In this document: positions 1 to 11,799 of the stretch, piece after piece
Layout: each line of letters begins with the position of its first letter
How positions within the stretch are numbered: position 1 is the stretch's first letter
Notes under the pieces: generated by a model
Told to the model about the DNA's origin: nothing
Seen by the model: the letters and a program-made list of their open reading frames with translations, nothing else
Databases searched by the model: none
Source of the DNA: Clusia tigrina
Lineage: Eukaryota; Arthropoda; Insecta; Diptera; Clusiidae
Length of the DNA: 64,000 nt
Direction of reading: 5' to 3'
Assembly (NCBI GenBank): GCA_920105625.2
Contig: OV050030.1
Coordinates: 182,656,315 to 182,720,314, forward strand
Position numbers and translations under genes: made by a program

Positions 1-277
1 TAAATTTTAACGATGTTAGATTTACGCTGCGGTCTCTGTTCGGATAAGAATTATCTATATGTCAATATTGTGGCCATATTAAGTTTGAACAGTGCAGACG
101 TGTTTAAGCTCGCTCCGCAAAAATTAATTCTTTAATACAAATTTATTAAGTTAAAGTAACTTAAGTTGTAAAGAAAAAGTGCAATAGTGCAGTGATCGAG
201 TAGAACGAATCTACCGGTCACTTACTGGGACACATCTTTGAAAATAGAATAAAATAAGAACAAATCACAAATTTATA

Positions 278-1905
278 ATGAGTGTGGCTGACACACTTAA
301 ACAAAAAACAGCAACAAAAAGAAACGCATATTTTTCTTTCGTCTCAAACGAAAACAACGGCAACTCCAAATTGCCGGTCGAAGTGACAGAGAGCAGAGCA
401 CGATCTTGCTCTCCCGCTCTACTAGGTGCCAGCAATTCCCTACCTTGGAGTGTCCAATGCGCGACTCCCACTATGGAGTTTTATCCACCAGTTACTACTT
501 CAGCAACCACAATAACAACTCAAAGCTCCTCTACCACAACTGTAACACCGGTGACTGCGACGGTAACGATTAGCTGCAACTCACCAATAATGGCAATCGG
601 AACAAAACCAATTTCATCAGCAAAAACAAACACGCAAGTACAAAATGTAAATATTAAAACCAGTAATAAAATTACCGAAAAAAAAACACAAAACGATTCC
701 GCGAAAAACAATCGCCAAACAAGTTAAATGAACAAAATACTAGTAACAAAAGACCGAAAAATAAAATGTTCAACACAACACAAACATCACTCCAAAAATA
801 TTGGCTGAGTAAGCCTATCCCTCCAAACACAACAAACAGATTCGAACTGTTAGCAATCAATGACAAAACGGACTCTCAAGACAACAGGGAAGAACAAAAC
901 AACAGTGGGACAAATGCGAACATTAATATACAAAAACCAATTGCGCAACGTTTACAAAAACCGCCTCCTCTATATGTTCAGAATGTTGAAAATATAAAAG
1001 CCTTATCTGAAGCACTAAATTCCATGCCAAATATATTGTACGAAATGAAAATTCTAAGCAACAACGAAATAAAAATTCAACCAAAAGAATCCACACACTA
1101 CACAAAAGTAATTGAATTATTAAAGCAAAAAGGGACAAAGTATTACAAATTTCGACCAAAAGATGAGCGAGGATTTAGAGTGGTATTACGAAATATGCAC
1201 CATTCAAACGACACAGAAGACATTAAAAACGAATTAGCCGAACTAGGCCATGAACTGACAAGTATCCATAACATCCAAATAGCTAATGGTGCCACTTTCA
1301 CTATTTTCATTTCAATTGAAAATAAAAGATAACAATAAAGGCATATACGACATTACTCACCTCCTACACTGCAAAAGAGAACAATTCCCCAATGCACAAA
1401 TTGCCAAAAGTACGGCCACACAAGAAACTACTGCCAGATAGACCCGGTGTGTGTCAAATGTGCTGGAAAACACAAGACAAACATGTGCACAATTAAAATC
1501 GACGATGATAGAGTAAATATTAAATGCGTACATTGCGGTGAAAACCACACGGCAAACTACAGAGGATGTGCGATACATAAAGCTCTACAAGTCCAGAGAT
1601 ATCCTACACTTCGCAAGAAAGAAACAAATGGACAAATCAATATTGAAACAAACCAAAACAATCCCAATACAAAAATAAATGGCCAGAAAATCATCTCTCG
1701 TATTTCATACGCTCAAGCTGCACAAATGGAAACAATATCACAGGAGCCAAATCAAATAAAAAGCAACAGCACATATGAAATAATATCAAACAATGACGAT
1801 CTATCTGAATTAAAAACAATGATGAAACAACTAATAAATCAAATGACCAGTATGATGAACATAGTAACTATGCTTGTATGCAAAATAGATGAACGCAGTA
1901 AATAA
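278..1905 (+). pseudogene. Jockey-like ORF1 (gag-like nucleic-acid-binding protein), frameshifted
   Basis: ORF1 proteins of this clade coat the LINE RNA and help target it. Three reading pieces follow one another: 278-727, 766-1332 and 1447-1905. The first is Ser/Thr-rich and low in complexity. The second ends in a folded segment (VVLRNMHHSNDTEDIKNEL near 1180) like the region before the knuckles in other Jockey ORF1s. Three zinc knuckles follow at about 1400-1570: CTNCQKYGHTRNYC, CVKCAGKHKTNMC and CVHCGENHTANYRGC. The frame changes near 727-766 and again around 1330-1376, where sequence before the first knuckle seems to be missing. The last piece ends at TAA 1903-1905, inside the start of ORF2, which is the usual overlap. 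It is clearly not translatable as one protein. Confidence 0.8.
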
Positions 1906-4560
1906 AATAAATTTGGCAATATGGAATGCAAATGGACTGTCGCGCCATGAACTAGAACTAAAGACTTTCCTAATAAATAATTCAATAGATGTGATGTTAA
2001 TCTCGGAAACACATGCTACAGACAAAACATATGTTAAATTCCCTAACTTTGACATCCATTACACAAATCATCCTGACAACAAAACGCACGGTGGAACGGC
2101 GATCATTATAAAAAAAATATGAATTACATTGAACTTGACGCATATAAAAAAGAAAACCTTCAAGCAACCACAATAGCACTAAAAGACTCGAAAGGACAAA
2201 TCGTAGTGTCTGCTGTATATTGTATAAAATATAACAAAACAACAGAAAAATATCTAGACTATTTAAAAAAAACTGGGGAATCGCTATTTAGACGGAGGTG
2301 GCTATAACGCTAAAAATGTTTTATGGGGATCAAGGTTGACAAACGCAAAAGGACGCGAGTTACTTAAAGCTATACGATATAGTAATGGTCGATTCCTTAG
2401 CACTGGTGAACCAACATATTGGCCAACAGATTCAAAAAAACAACCAGATTTAATAGACTTCTGCATCACAAAAAATATTCTTCATAAACAGCTAACTATT
2501 AAATCATGTTTAGAACTATCCTCAGACCACTCCCCAATCCTAATGACTTTGCTAGGATCAATAGAGACAAGACTTTTCTCAGGCATCTATAAAAATAAAA
2601 CTGACTGGAATAATTTTCGTCTAGCACTGGAAAAACAACTAAAAATAGATATACGATTAAAAACAAAAAATGAATGAATTCAATGATAGCGTCATCGAAA
2701 CAATCACAGCTTCAACACCAAAGCTAACGTTAGCAAATACGGACACTACACCAGCGTTCATCAAGGGAAAAATTAAATGGAAATGGAAGCTCCGGAAAAC
2801 ATGGCAAATCACTAGGAATCCGGAAGATAAACGCAACCTAAACAAAGCAACAAATGAATTAAAAATTTTACTTCAGAAAAACAGAGAATAGGAACTAGAA
2901 AAACATATGCTGAACTTGGGAACGACCACATCAACAAATTACTCTCTTTGGAAGGCTACGAAAAAACTCACTGGTGCAATAATACACAAACCTCCTATCA
3001 AAACACAAACCGGTACATGGGCGAAAACAAGTAAAGACAAAGCCAACACACTGGCCAAACATTTCCTTGAAATATTTACAAGCGAAATGGACAATCAAAC
3101 CACTCATCTTGACAATGTAATAAATATCCCGCAATCCAAAACAAAAAAGACGTCAGTAGCAGAAATCAAAAACAAAATTAAAAAATTAAAAGACAAAAAG
3201 GCGCCAGGATATGATCTGATAAGCGGGAAAATGCTAAAAGAAATGCCTGATATAGCTATAATATATATCCGAAATATATTTAACTGCATGCTAGAAACTA
3301 AGTATTTCTCTCGCTTATGGAAAGTTGCAGAGATAACAGCCATCAGCACGCCAGGAAAAGATGCCACCAAAACAACTTCTTACCGACCTATCAGTCTATT
3401 GCCAATACTATCGAAAGTATTTGAAAGGATACTACAGGACAGATTAGAGCCAATCTTAACAACAAAAAAATTAATACCCAGCCATCAGTTTGGATTTAGA
3501 AGACAACACTCAACTGTGCAACAGGTCTACAGGGTTGTAAACAAAATCCTTGAAAGTATAGACAACAAAAAGTACTGCGTAGATGTATACTTGGATATTG
3601 CAAAAGCATTCGACAAGGTGTGGCACAAAGGACTTCTATATAAACTTAAGCGAATATTTCCACAAAATTATTATGACATTTTAAAGAGCTATATAAGCGA
3701 ACGACAATTCTACATAAAATATAACGAGGATTGCTCAGACATCCTACCAATGACAGCTGGAGTACCACAAGGCAGCGTATTAGGACCTCTACTATACTTA
3801 ATATTCACAGCAGATATACCAATTCCAACGAAAAGCAATGCGATGATAGCAACATTCGCAGACGACACAGTTATAATGGCATCACACAATGACGAAAAAA
3901 AGGCAACAAATGCAATCCAACATATATTGGACAATGTAGTAGCATGGTGTGACTTATGGGGAATAGAGATAAATAAAGACAAAACTGTACAAGTTGTATA
4001 TACAAACAGAAAATCGACAAAATACAGCCTTGCTATAAAGGGCAAAAAAAATAAAAACTCACTCTGCTGCAAAATATCTTGGAATAACCATAGACGAAAA
4101 ATTGACTTGGAAGCAGCACATCATTAACAAACGAAACGATGCAAAAAATAAGTACCGACAATTAGGCTGGCTACTTGGACGAGCATCTAGACAATCTCTC
4201 TACAACAAACTAATAATATACAAGACAATAATAGCACCTATCTGGAAATATGGAATCGAGATATGGGGCACAGCTAGCTTATCAAACTTAAATTTAATAC
4301 AACGAATGCAGTCAACAATACTACGAACTATTACAAATGCTGAATGGTATATCCCGAACGAGGTTATACACCGTGACCTACACATTGAAACCATCACGGA
4401 CACAATCACAAAATGCAGCACCAAACATATACACCGACTGAGAGGCCATCAAAACCTGGAACTGCGTAGTGCAGCAGACACGGAGGGTGCAACTCCAAGA
4501 AGATTGAAGCGAATTACCCCTGCAGAACTTGCAGGAAGGTTTAAAAAAATAAATACATAA
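1889..4560 (+). pseudogene. Jockey-like ORF2: AP endonuclease plus reverse transcriptase, broken
   Basis: This encoded the LINE replication enzyme, which nicks target DNA and primes reverse transcription there. The start at 1889 overlaps the ORF1 end and reads INLAIWNANGLSRHELEL, the usual endonuclease opening. It is followed by LISETH and, near 2300, GGGYNAKNVLWGSRL, where the expected acidic residue of GGDYNAK is now Gly. SSDHSPI (about 2520) is the terminal endonuclease motif. The RT (2907-4127) shows APGYDLISGKML, YRPISLLPILSKVFE, HQFGFRRQHST, DIAKAFDKVWH, AGVPQGSVLGPLLY and the catalytic FADDT near 3856. The frame changes at about 2120, 2290, 2670 and 4100, and a TAG stands at 2889-2891. 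The C-terminal part (4102-4560) holds the thumb-like region (APIWKYGIEIWGTA). No RNase H domain follows. Confidence 0.85.
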
Positions 4561-4770
4561 CAATAACAAAATAAATAATTAATTATATACATAAATAAAA
4601 TGATGGATAAATAAAGAACATTTAATAAACAAATAAATAAAAGAAGTTCTTTTGGCATTGGCAAAAAGAGCATATTCAATCCAAACCTGCACAAAATATT
4701 ACTTAATATTATTGTTATAGATTGTAATATATAGAGGAAGAAATAAAAAAAAAAAATATATATATATATA

Positions 4771-5115
4771 TTGTGGTGTATTTGCTTTGCACGTGAATCA
4801 AAGAGAATATGATTTACGGGTCTACCTAGCCAAGAAATAAACTCTCGGAATGCGTTTTCTCTGTGTTTCCTATTGAGAGTAGCAGAAAGTGAACTGTCTA
4901 TACCGGAGTTGATAATGACTTTATTTACAATAACCTTTTTATAATTCATCATAGAATGATGTCCCAAAACGGAAAATTTGAAAGGTTTCATGCACAATCG
5001 AAACGAGTTAAAACGAGTTTGAACTGGAGGACTGCTTTAATCGAGTAATGCTTACAGTACCATTTATTTTGTTTCTTATTCTGACTATAGCTTCATAATA
5101 ACGATAACTTTTTTA
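4771..5115. other. Spacer between the Jockey-like LINE and the hAT element
   Basis: No coding sequence, terminal repeat or RNA gene that I can recognise. Short open frames here on the minus strand are chance readings across the LINE tail. Confidence 0.5.
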
Positions 5116-5699
5116 CGGGGCTAAAAATGCTGAGGCCGAATTAATAAATTTACTATGCTTCTGTAGTTGTCATGCTACAAAAAAATTGATGTGCTGCAGC
5201 TGTGACTTTCACAAAAACCAATAGTAGCAACGAACATTGCTCCGAGCATTACAACTCGTTCCTAAAATTTTGAAAAGTAGAAGGAGTAGAAAGCAGAAGA
5301 ACACGATTGGGTTGCTGTTTGATGCGTAGAATTGGTGATGTATTAAAAAAAAAAGCAGAAGCACGAAATCAGCTTTTGCTTTTTATTGCTTTACATTGCT
5401 GATATATGAAAAAGCAAATCAGATTTTATTGCTTCCTTTAATTCATTCGATAATTACAATTCTATTAAAATTGTAATAAAGTCCATTCAGTAAACTGTTT
5501 ATAATCTGTGAATATAAATATAATATTGTAAAACTTTAAAAATAAAATAGAAGAAGGGATTGCAATATGCAACATATTTGAAATCAACGCACAGTTTATT
5601 ACAGAGCGTAAAATAAATTTAAGAATTCTTGGAATGGTGGAATTAAAGGGAATTTGAGTACATTTAGAAACTTAGGCACAGAAATTCTGAAATGTTAAA

Positions 5700-7262
5700 G
5701 CAACTATGAAATTAGTTTGAATCAAATAGTGTTCATCACGTCTGATAATGGCGCCAACATGTTAAAAGTCACGAAAATTGTGTCACATTGCAGGTGTATA
5801 GAAGGTTGCAACCAAGACGATGCAGAGGTGAAAAACGATGTCTAAATGCAGAATATTAGTTCATTTGATGATTTTCTTGATATTCGCGTTGGCGAATATA
5901 TTCCTTACACCATAATTAATTATGAGTGCAAGGTGTTGGGGAAATGAGTACTAGCTACAGAGGCTTTCGACTCCAAGAGAAAAAGATTTTAAAGAAAGAA
6001 CCATTTTGGAGACCAAGCACGTGGCAGGATTGGCGAATTATAAAATTACCGATGCGTTGCACAACAACCCAACTTTAATCATTCGATGCCACAAAAGACG
6101 TAGAAATGAAAGAATATTTACTAAACTGCTGTAATTTGGCAAAGTTTAGTATAAAAAACTCCAATGGCTCTCGAAAGATCTTCGAATTAAAAAAAATGAG
6201 AATACTGTCGTAATAGATGGGGATCAACTTATAGCATGTTGAATGACTTAATAGCGGCTAAAAATATTTTAATAAAACTAGAGCCAATTATATATAAATA
6301 TACAGAGGACAGTGACATATTGTAGGAGTTAATTGATAGCATTGAATTGCATTGAATTCTTCAAAAAAAACTATTATCAAACTCCAAAAATATCCAGTAA
6401 CACTATAACAATTTTTATGCGCAATGGCAAACATAAAAAAGTTCCACTAAAAAAGTAGTAGACAATGAGAAAATACAAATTCTTGTATATATAAAATAAG
6501 AAACAGCATTTTCCAAGCACTTGAAACCAGAAGCAAAATCCTTATGTGTACCGAAAACTTGCTTGCAACATTATTTCTAGATTCACGATTCCACCATACT
6601 TTACATAAAAAAAATTACGTCATTACTTATTAAAAAATGTATGGAATAAAGTGAAATCGGAAAATGACGAGGATATACAACCATCAACTACAAATTGTAG
6701 CTTTTCCAATTTATTCACTGGCGATATTATTGATGAAGAAGATTTATTTTTAAATGAGTATTGGCGAATGTGGTCCATACTAGTAGATTTAATGATGTAT
6801 ATACAGAGATTGAAAGGCTTCAACTTCCATTTTTGCGAAGTGATACCAATGTATTGAACTTTTGGAAATAAAATGTATAAAGCGACACCGAGTTAAATTC
6901 TCTGAGTGAAATTTATTTCGGTATACCACAAACGAATGTAAACTTATAGGTTTAACTTGATAGAACTGATACGAGTATATAGTTATATATTAAAAGACTT
7001 TGTCTTATGTTATAACTTTAAACAATAAATTGAAAATTGAAATTGAAATTGAAATAATAACAAAATCAAAATTTTTTTTTTTTAGGTGACAATTGCCTTT
7101 TACAGTTTAAATCATACTATACGAGAACAGAAATCGTTTAAGTGAAACTAGGTGGGAAAATAGTTTGTCGGTCAAATTGAATCCATCATATGTAGACGAT
7201 GTCATTAAAAATTTATCTCTATTCGAAGAAGAGGAAAATTTCAAATTAAAAAATATTTTGTT
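5700..7262 (+). pseudogene. hAT transposase remnant
   Basis: hAT transposases cut and paste the element using a DDE/RNase-H-like fold. Pieces appear in order with frame changes: SDNGANMLKVTKIVSH near 5733, matching the DNGANM block; RWGSTYSMLNDLIAAK near 6218, the RW-TY-ML block; LATFLDSRFHHTL near 6565; and the C-terminal dimerisation region EIERLQLPFL then TNVLNFWK near 6800-6870. It continues as LSEIYFGIPQTNV (about 6902) and, after the inserted LINE scrap, ENRNRLSETRWENSL then YVDDVIKNLSLFEEEEN to about 7254. Numerous stops and shifts show it is long dead. The N-terminal BED-type finger expected upstream was not recognised. Confidence 0.7.
6976..7055 (+). mobile_element. 80-bp 5'-truncated 3' end of the CR1-like LINE family, inside the hAT element
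   Basis: This stretch matches 61936-62014, the very 3' end of the LINE at 58.5-62.0 kb, almost base for base, and ends in the same ATTGAA-type short repeats. It sits inside the hAT transposase reading, between the PQTNV and NRNRLSE blocks, so it inserted after the hAT element was in place. Extreme 5' truncation is normal for LINE insertions. I could not identify its target-site duplication. Confidence 0.85.
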
Positions 7263-7438
7263 ATAAGCTTTAAAATATTTAATTAACTGCTGCTTCAACT
7301 TTTCAAAATTCTAGCAACAGCAATATAAATTTGATTTAGCGCAAGAAGTTGCAATGCTAGGAGAAATGTTTTCCAAAAAAATTCATGTATTGCTGTTGCT
7401 GCAAAAGCTACGAAAGTATTTCAGCATTTTAACCCCTG

Positions 7439-7829
7439 CTTTTTTCATATAATTCAAAAAGTTTCTGTGAAGCAAAAATGGCCTGTTCAGCTTGGTCTCC
7501 ACTGAATTCGGGCAACGTTTTTATAACTTCAAGACACTAATCATACCTCTTGTGTGTATGCAAGTGTCTAAACTAGATTTTACCGGTATAACTCTACAAA
7601 TTTAAATTTAACAAGTTCTGCAATATTTAAGTATATAATGTCTGAATATTATGCTCACACAATTTATTTCAAATTTTACAGCTTAACAAGCGTATTATGC
7701 TAACACAATTTATTTATAATTTTATATTTATTATATGCTATGCGTTTTTTAATTTGTAGTTTTAAATTTTTATTAAAAATTTTCGTTTTAAGTTTCAACT
7801 ATTTAAAAAAATATTTTCTTTTGTATATA
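7439..7829. other. Unassigned AT-rich spacer
   Basis: About 390 bases between the hAT right end and the mariner left end. It contains no open frame or repeat that I can assign. Confidence 0.5.
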
Positions 7830-7858
7830 CGAGGTGTGATCAAAAAAGAACCGTTATT
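7830..7858 (+). repeat. mariner left terminal inverted repeat
   Basis: 29 bp, 27 of 29 positions identical to the reverse complement of 8739-8767; preceded by TA. Confidence 0.92.
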
Positions 7859-8001
7859 ATGTGATCAAAAAATAAAGTATTTATTTATTCATCAACAACT
7901 ATCTTGTCCCCTTTAAAGTGATTCCCCTCAGATATAATACACTTATGCCAGCATTTTTTTCAATCCTCGAAACACTTCTGAAACGCTTTTTTTGGTATCG
8001 C

Positions 8002-8563
8002 CTACAGCTCCTGTTTCGATTTTTCTTTTATCTCCTCAATCGTAGCAAAACGCTTTCCTTTCATCGGTGTCTTCAGTTTTGGAAAGAGTAAAAAGTCAGC
8101 GGGGGTCAAGTCCGGTGAATACGGTGGTTGAGGCATGATAACGGTTTTGTTTTTGGCCAAAAACAGCTCCTGAGCGATGTCCATGCAACGTTGTTTTTGC
8201 TCAAAATTTAGCAATTTTGGAACAATCTTCGTTTCATGCCTAAAACATCCGTAAAGATTGCTTCGCATGAGCCGAACGATATGCCAACATCATCAGCAAC
8301 CTCTCTGATAGTGATTAGACGATTATCCAAAATAATTTTCTTCACTGCGTCAATGTTTTCATTGGTTGTTGACGTGCTCGGGCGACCAGGACGAGCATCG
8401 TCATTGACATCTTCTCGGCCTTCTTAAACCGGTTATACCACAATTGAACTTGTGTTCTGCTCATAGTAGACTCGCCAAAGGCCACAGTCAACATTTCAAA
8501 TGTCTTTGCGCATTTAATTTCATTTTTTACACAAAACTGAACACAGTTTCTTTGATCCATTTT
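8002..8563 (-). pseudogene. mariner transposase, catalytic core deleted
   Basis: The start is MDQRNCVQFCVKNEIKCAK at 8563 (minus strand), followed by the paired helix-turn-helix region: SRTQVQLWYNRFKKAE, then the linker DARPGRPSTSTTNENID and ITIREVADDVGISFGS. The reading continues KIVPKLLNFEQKQRCMD and then jumps at about 8170 to KNKTVIMPQPPYSPDLTPADF, the block holding the third catalytic Asp (PDL). The expected segment between, with the first two aspartates of the DD34D triad, is absent. A further frame change lies near 8250-8340. The protein could perhaps bind DNA but not cut it. Confidence 0.88.
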
Positions 8564-8738
8564 TTCGAATAGTACAAAATCGAAGAGCACACCAAAACAC
8601 GACTAACCTTTTTATCTGTCAAAAACAAACTGACAATCCAAAATAGTTGGTATTGCCAACATATATAACAGACATGTGTACCAACATAAAAAAAAAAAAA
8701 TGCGTACATCGAACATACGTAACTCACGAAAAGATGAA

Positions 8739-8767
8739 AATAACGGTTATCTTTTGATCACACCTCG
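8739..8767 (-). repeat. mariner right terminal inverted repeat
   Basis: 29 bp partner of 7830-7858; followed by TA. Confidence 0.92.
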
Positions 8768-9239
8768 TACATGGGTTTTCATATGCAAATGTTCCTTTTT
8801 CAAATTGTTGACGTCTTGGAAAGATTGTTACAATATCTTACGACACCGATGCTAATTTTTAGAAAGTCGAACTGCAGAAAAGCGTTTTGAAAACAAAGAA
8901 CGTGTTATTTTGGAAGGATAATTTCACATCACTTTGCGTTTTAAGACAAGTTGCACTCATTGTACCAATACTGAGCACTTTCTATCGAATTATGACATAT
9001 TATTGGCGATACCAGATTTACAGAGGTCCGAATTTGTAAAAAATTCTGTATTATACATACATTTTTTGCGTAAAGGATATAATGTGTCTAAATGCTAATC
9101 TCAATCTCGCTGCCGAGTTTTTCTGATAACACTGCTTTCGATATTAGGGGAAAATTTGATTTAAAATACTCCGAAGAGTCACCTGTAATTTGGGAATTTC
9201 AACCGATCAATTATGAAATTCTGATAATTCTTCTATCGT

Positions 9240-9990
9240 TTCTGGGAGGTTGAAGAATATAAAATTTGCTCAACTGAATTCTCAGAAGAGGAACTACGAT
9301 GAGAGCGACATTTTATTGAGAATGTATCAGGCCTCACTGATTATATCATATTCGAAACTTCACGGAAATGATTTCTTTCTCCCGAACCCAGATTTCACAG
9401 CAATCCGTTGTTAAAGAAAATGCATGATGAATTAATGGATGAAAATGAGGCTCTGAGTCATATGTCTTCAGTTCCAAATAACTTTCCTGACTTGCACTAG
9501 TGCATACCCCATCAGTGAGTACTTAATCCACAAAGAACAACAACAAGCATGCTAGTCATATTCAACGCTTCGGCTCGCCCTATTACGAATCGTTCGTTGA
9601 ATGATATTTTCATGGTTGGACCGACCATTGAACAAGATTTAATAACAACGCTTTTTTCATTTCGTCTGCAAAAATTTGCTTTAACTGCAGCTATTTATAA
9701 AAGGTATCGACAATCCATTATTGATGAAAGCAACCGAAAATACCAACTCATATTATGGCGTAAAACCCCTAATGAGCAGCTTTTTAACTAAATACGGTCA
9801 CATATAGACTTTCCTCAGCTCCCTTTCGTGGCATTGGAAGCCTATTTCATATATCTGAACTTTACAATAACACTCATCCTGTTGGCGCAAGCATTTTACG
9901 CCAATATCTTTATATCGATGACATTTTAACTGGATCAAATATAGGGGAAAGAAATGCAACAGAAGAAAAAAGAAGTTTCGACAATTTTGG
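9240..9990 (+). pseudogene. BEL/Pao reverse transcriptase remnant
   Basis: Reading pieces include SEEELRCERHFIENVSGLTDY (9279 on), the segment before the RT typical of BEL/Pao. MHDELMDENEALSHMSSV (about 9420) follows, and then 9549-9791 with LVIFNASARPITNRSLNDIF, VGPTIEQDL and FALTAAIYKRYRQS, the first RT blocks. YIDDILTGSN near 9918 is the catalytic YxDD block. Stops and frame changes separate the parts, and sequence between blocks is missing. Family identity is good; function is lost. Confidence 0.75.
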
Positions 9991-10949
9991 CATCTTGTTA
10001 TCTTACCTTCACAAAATTGAATTCAAATAAAGCAGACATATTTGAAAATTCACAAACATGAAATTAAAATGAGAGCCAGTGAGGATTTTAGGGCATAAGG
10101 TATATCCCGGAAACAACAAGAAAACATATTTGGTTTTCAATATGATTTACCTCAATTTTTAACAACTACCAAACGATCAGTATTGTCGGTGGTTGCAAGT
10201 ATTTTTGACGTGGTCTCAATTTTGAGTCCTATAATAATTCGGGTACAAAACTGAGATAGGACGAACCTCTTGCGCCTTTGTTACTCAACCTTTGGTTAAA
10301 AAGTAAAGATAATTTGATACACATTAACTCAATAAATATACTATGCTTCGTTTTAATATCAGCTAACTAGAGAATTGTGATTTATGGCTTCGCCGACGCA
10401 TAACAGCAAGCATATGGTTGCTGCCTTTAGATGAGGTATAAAATTAATAGCTCATTTAAAACGATATTGCTTATTGCCAAATTAAAAGTTGTACTGTGTA
10501 ATATTTGGCACACAATTAAGCAAAAACTATCAAAGCACACAGACACAATATATGTTTGAACTGATTAAAAAATTTGTTTTCAGTGGCTCAAAAAATATTC
10601 ATCTACGTTGAAGTGTTTCATTGCTAATCGATTTTCGGAGTTGAAAGAAAAACTCAAGGAGTAATGTTCCAACAAAGAATAACCCAGCTGACAATCTCTC
10701 CCGAGGTAGCAGTGCTCTACTATTACTGGATACGATGTGGTTCACTGGTCCCTACTTTCTTGTGAAAGAGCAATCTGAATGGCCAACGAATGAAGCTTAC
10801 AATAGCAGCGAATCTGGCAATCTTTAATGTTGAAAAACAATTTCTTTCAAATGCAGTATCAGGGCCATTAATCGTTGACGATATTATTAAACGTATTATT
10901 ATGTTCGTTTCCTTCGCATCACTTCACGTTGATTTTCTTCATTGAAGTC

Positions 10950-11640
10950 ATATGCAGGCAGGCCCAAAATCTATTATTGGCTTACTGCGTATTGGCTTGA
11001 GTTGTAAATGCTAGGAGCCTTGCTACAAAATTTGTGGTTATCTCAGTGTACCGCTTCCATTAGAAACCAAAGCTCATGGGACAAACAATGGGCAACTTAC
11101 CAGTAGATCTTCTCAAATTACAACGCCTTTTTTTGATCAGTGACATCGATTTTTGTGGATTATTTAATTTATCATACCGAATTCGAGGAAAGCCGCCATA
11201 TAAAGCGTACGTGGCTGTTTTTGTATGTTTTGCATCAAAGGCATTACATATCTCTGAACTATCAACTAATACATTTGTTTTATGTCTTAAATAATTTAAA
11301 AGTAGACGTGGAATACCGCAAACATCTTTTTTCACAACAATACGAATTTTGTTGGCGCCGAAACCACGCTGCAAAAATTGCAAGAATAATTTGTAACTCA
11401 AAATATGATTGATGAGATGCTAAATTTTAGCAGCAAGGCAGGCTTCGTTTTCAACTTCATTCCTCCTCGCTCTCCGCATTTTGGAAAGTTATGGAAAGCC
11501 ACAATAAAGTCTACAAAAACTTTGTCGAAGTGGAGGTGATATTAAACTCGCGCCCCATCGCACCGATGTCAGATGACCCAAATGATGGATGGCGATATGG
11601 CGATATTAGCAACATAAAACAGCATTTAACGATTGAGTTT
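10950..11640 (+). pseudogene. BEL/Pao integrase remnant
   Basis: MGQTMGNLPVDLLKLQ (11076) is the stretch leading into the integrase core of BEL/Pao elements. It is followed by DIDFCGLFN and KAYVAVFVCFASKALHISEL, then, in another frame, NFIPPRSPHFGKLWKA (about 11455) and VEVILNSRPIAPMSDDPND (11527 on). These are characteristic BEL/Pao integrase signatures. The core between about 11290 and 11440, with the second acidic residue, is scrambled. The reading fades out after 11590 and passes into a Gypsy remnant. Confidence 0.78.
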
Positions 11641-11799
11641 GGAGTTATACATTTGGATGATCCTGGTCGGAGTAGTAGTAGCTTTTGGCGGCACAAGCAA
11701 ATCGACACTTGGTTTCGTTAAACTTGGCACCGAAATAGAGGGTGTTCGAAATTATGATATTGTCCCCGACAGTTGGATTAGTGTACATATAATACTAAG

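Larger units (their letters stand above)
1..4770 (+). mobile_element. Jockey-like non-LTR retrotransposon (LINE), near full length, inactive
   Basis: The order is an AT-rich leader (about 1-277), a zinc-knuckle ORF1, an ORF2 with apurinic endonuclease and reverse transcriptase that overlaps the end of ORF1 by a few bases, and a short 3' UTR with several AATAAA motifs. It ends in an A-rich tract and (TA)n near 4740-4770. ORF1 with three zinc knuckles, an endonuclease motif close to GGDYNAK and no RNase H domain after the RT fit the Jockey clade. Several frameshifts and a stop at 2889 make this copy inactive. The 5' boundary may lie outside the window, and I could not find a target-site duplication. 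Confidence 0.85.
5116..7438 (+). mobile_element. hAT-family DNA transposon, inactive, with imperfect terminal inverted repeats
   Basis: The left end reads CGGGGCTAAAAATGCTGA (5116 on). The reverse complement of the right end (7438 leftward) reads CAGGGGTTAAAATGCTGAA, an imperfect inverted repeat of about 20 bp with the CAGGGG-type start common in hAT elements. Both flanks carry a C followed by six T (5108-5114 and 7439-7445), consistent with seven matching bases of the 8-bp target duplication hAT elements make, though a T-run is weak proof. The inside carries transposase remnants and a small LINE fragment. Total length is about 2.3 kb. Confidence 0.65.
7830..8767 (-). mobile_element. mariner-family transposon, internally deleted, with intact terminal inverted repeats
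   Basis: The element is bounded by TA dinucleotides (7828-7829 and 8768-8769), the mariner target duplication. The two 29-bp ends are inverted repeats differing at two positions, each starting CGAGGTGTGATCAAAA. Length is 938 bp, against about 1.3 kb usual for mariner. The missing sequence is the central, catalytic part of the transposase, so this copy cannot move itself but could be moved by a relative's transposase. Confidence 0.92.
8790..11640 (+). mobile_element. BEL/Pao LTR retrotransposon remnant
   Basis: Degenerate pol sequence in BEL/Pao order: the region before the RT, the RT, then the integrase. No LTRs could be recognised. The left limit is uncertain, since 8790-9100 reads only weakly. 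The right limit is where Gypsy-type sequence begins, near 11650. Confidence 0.7.

Noticed and set aside
4449..4997. 182-codon minus-strand frame
   Set aside because: It crosses the end and tail of the Jockey-like LINE and reads as low-complexity Ile/Phe/Leu; a shadow of A/T-rich sequence.
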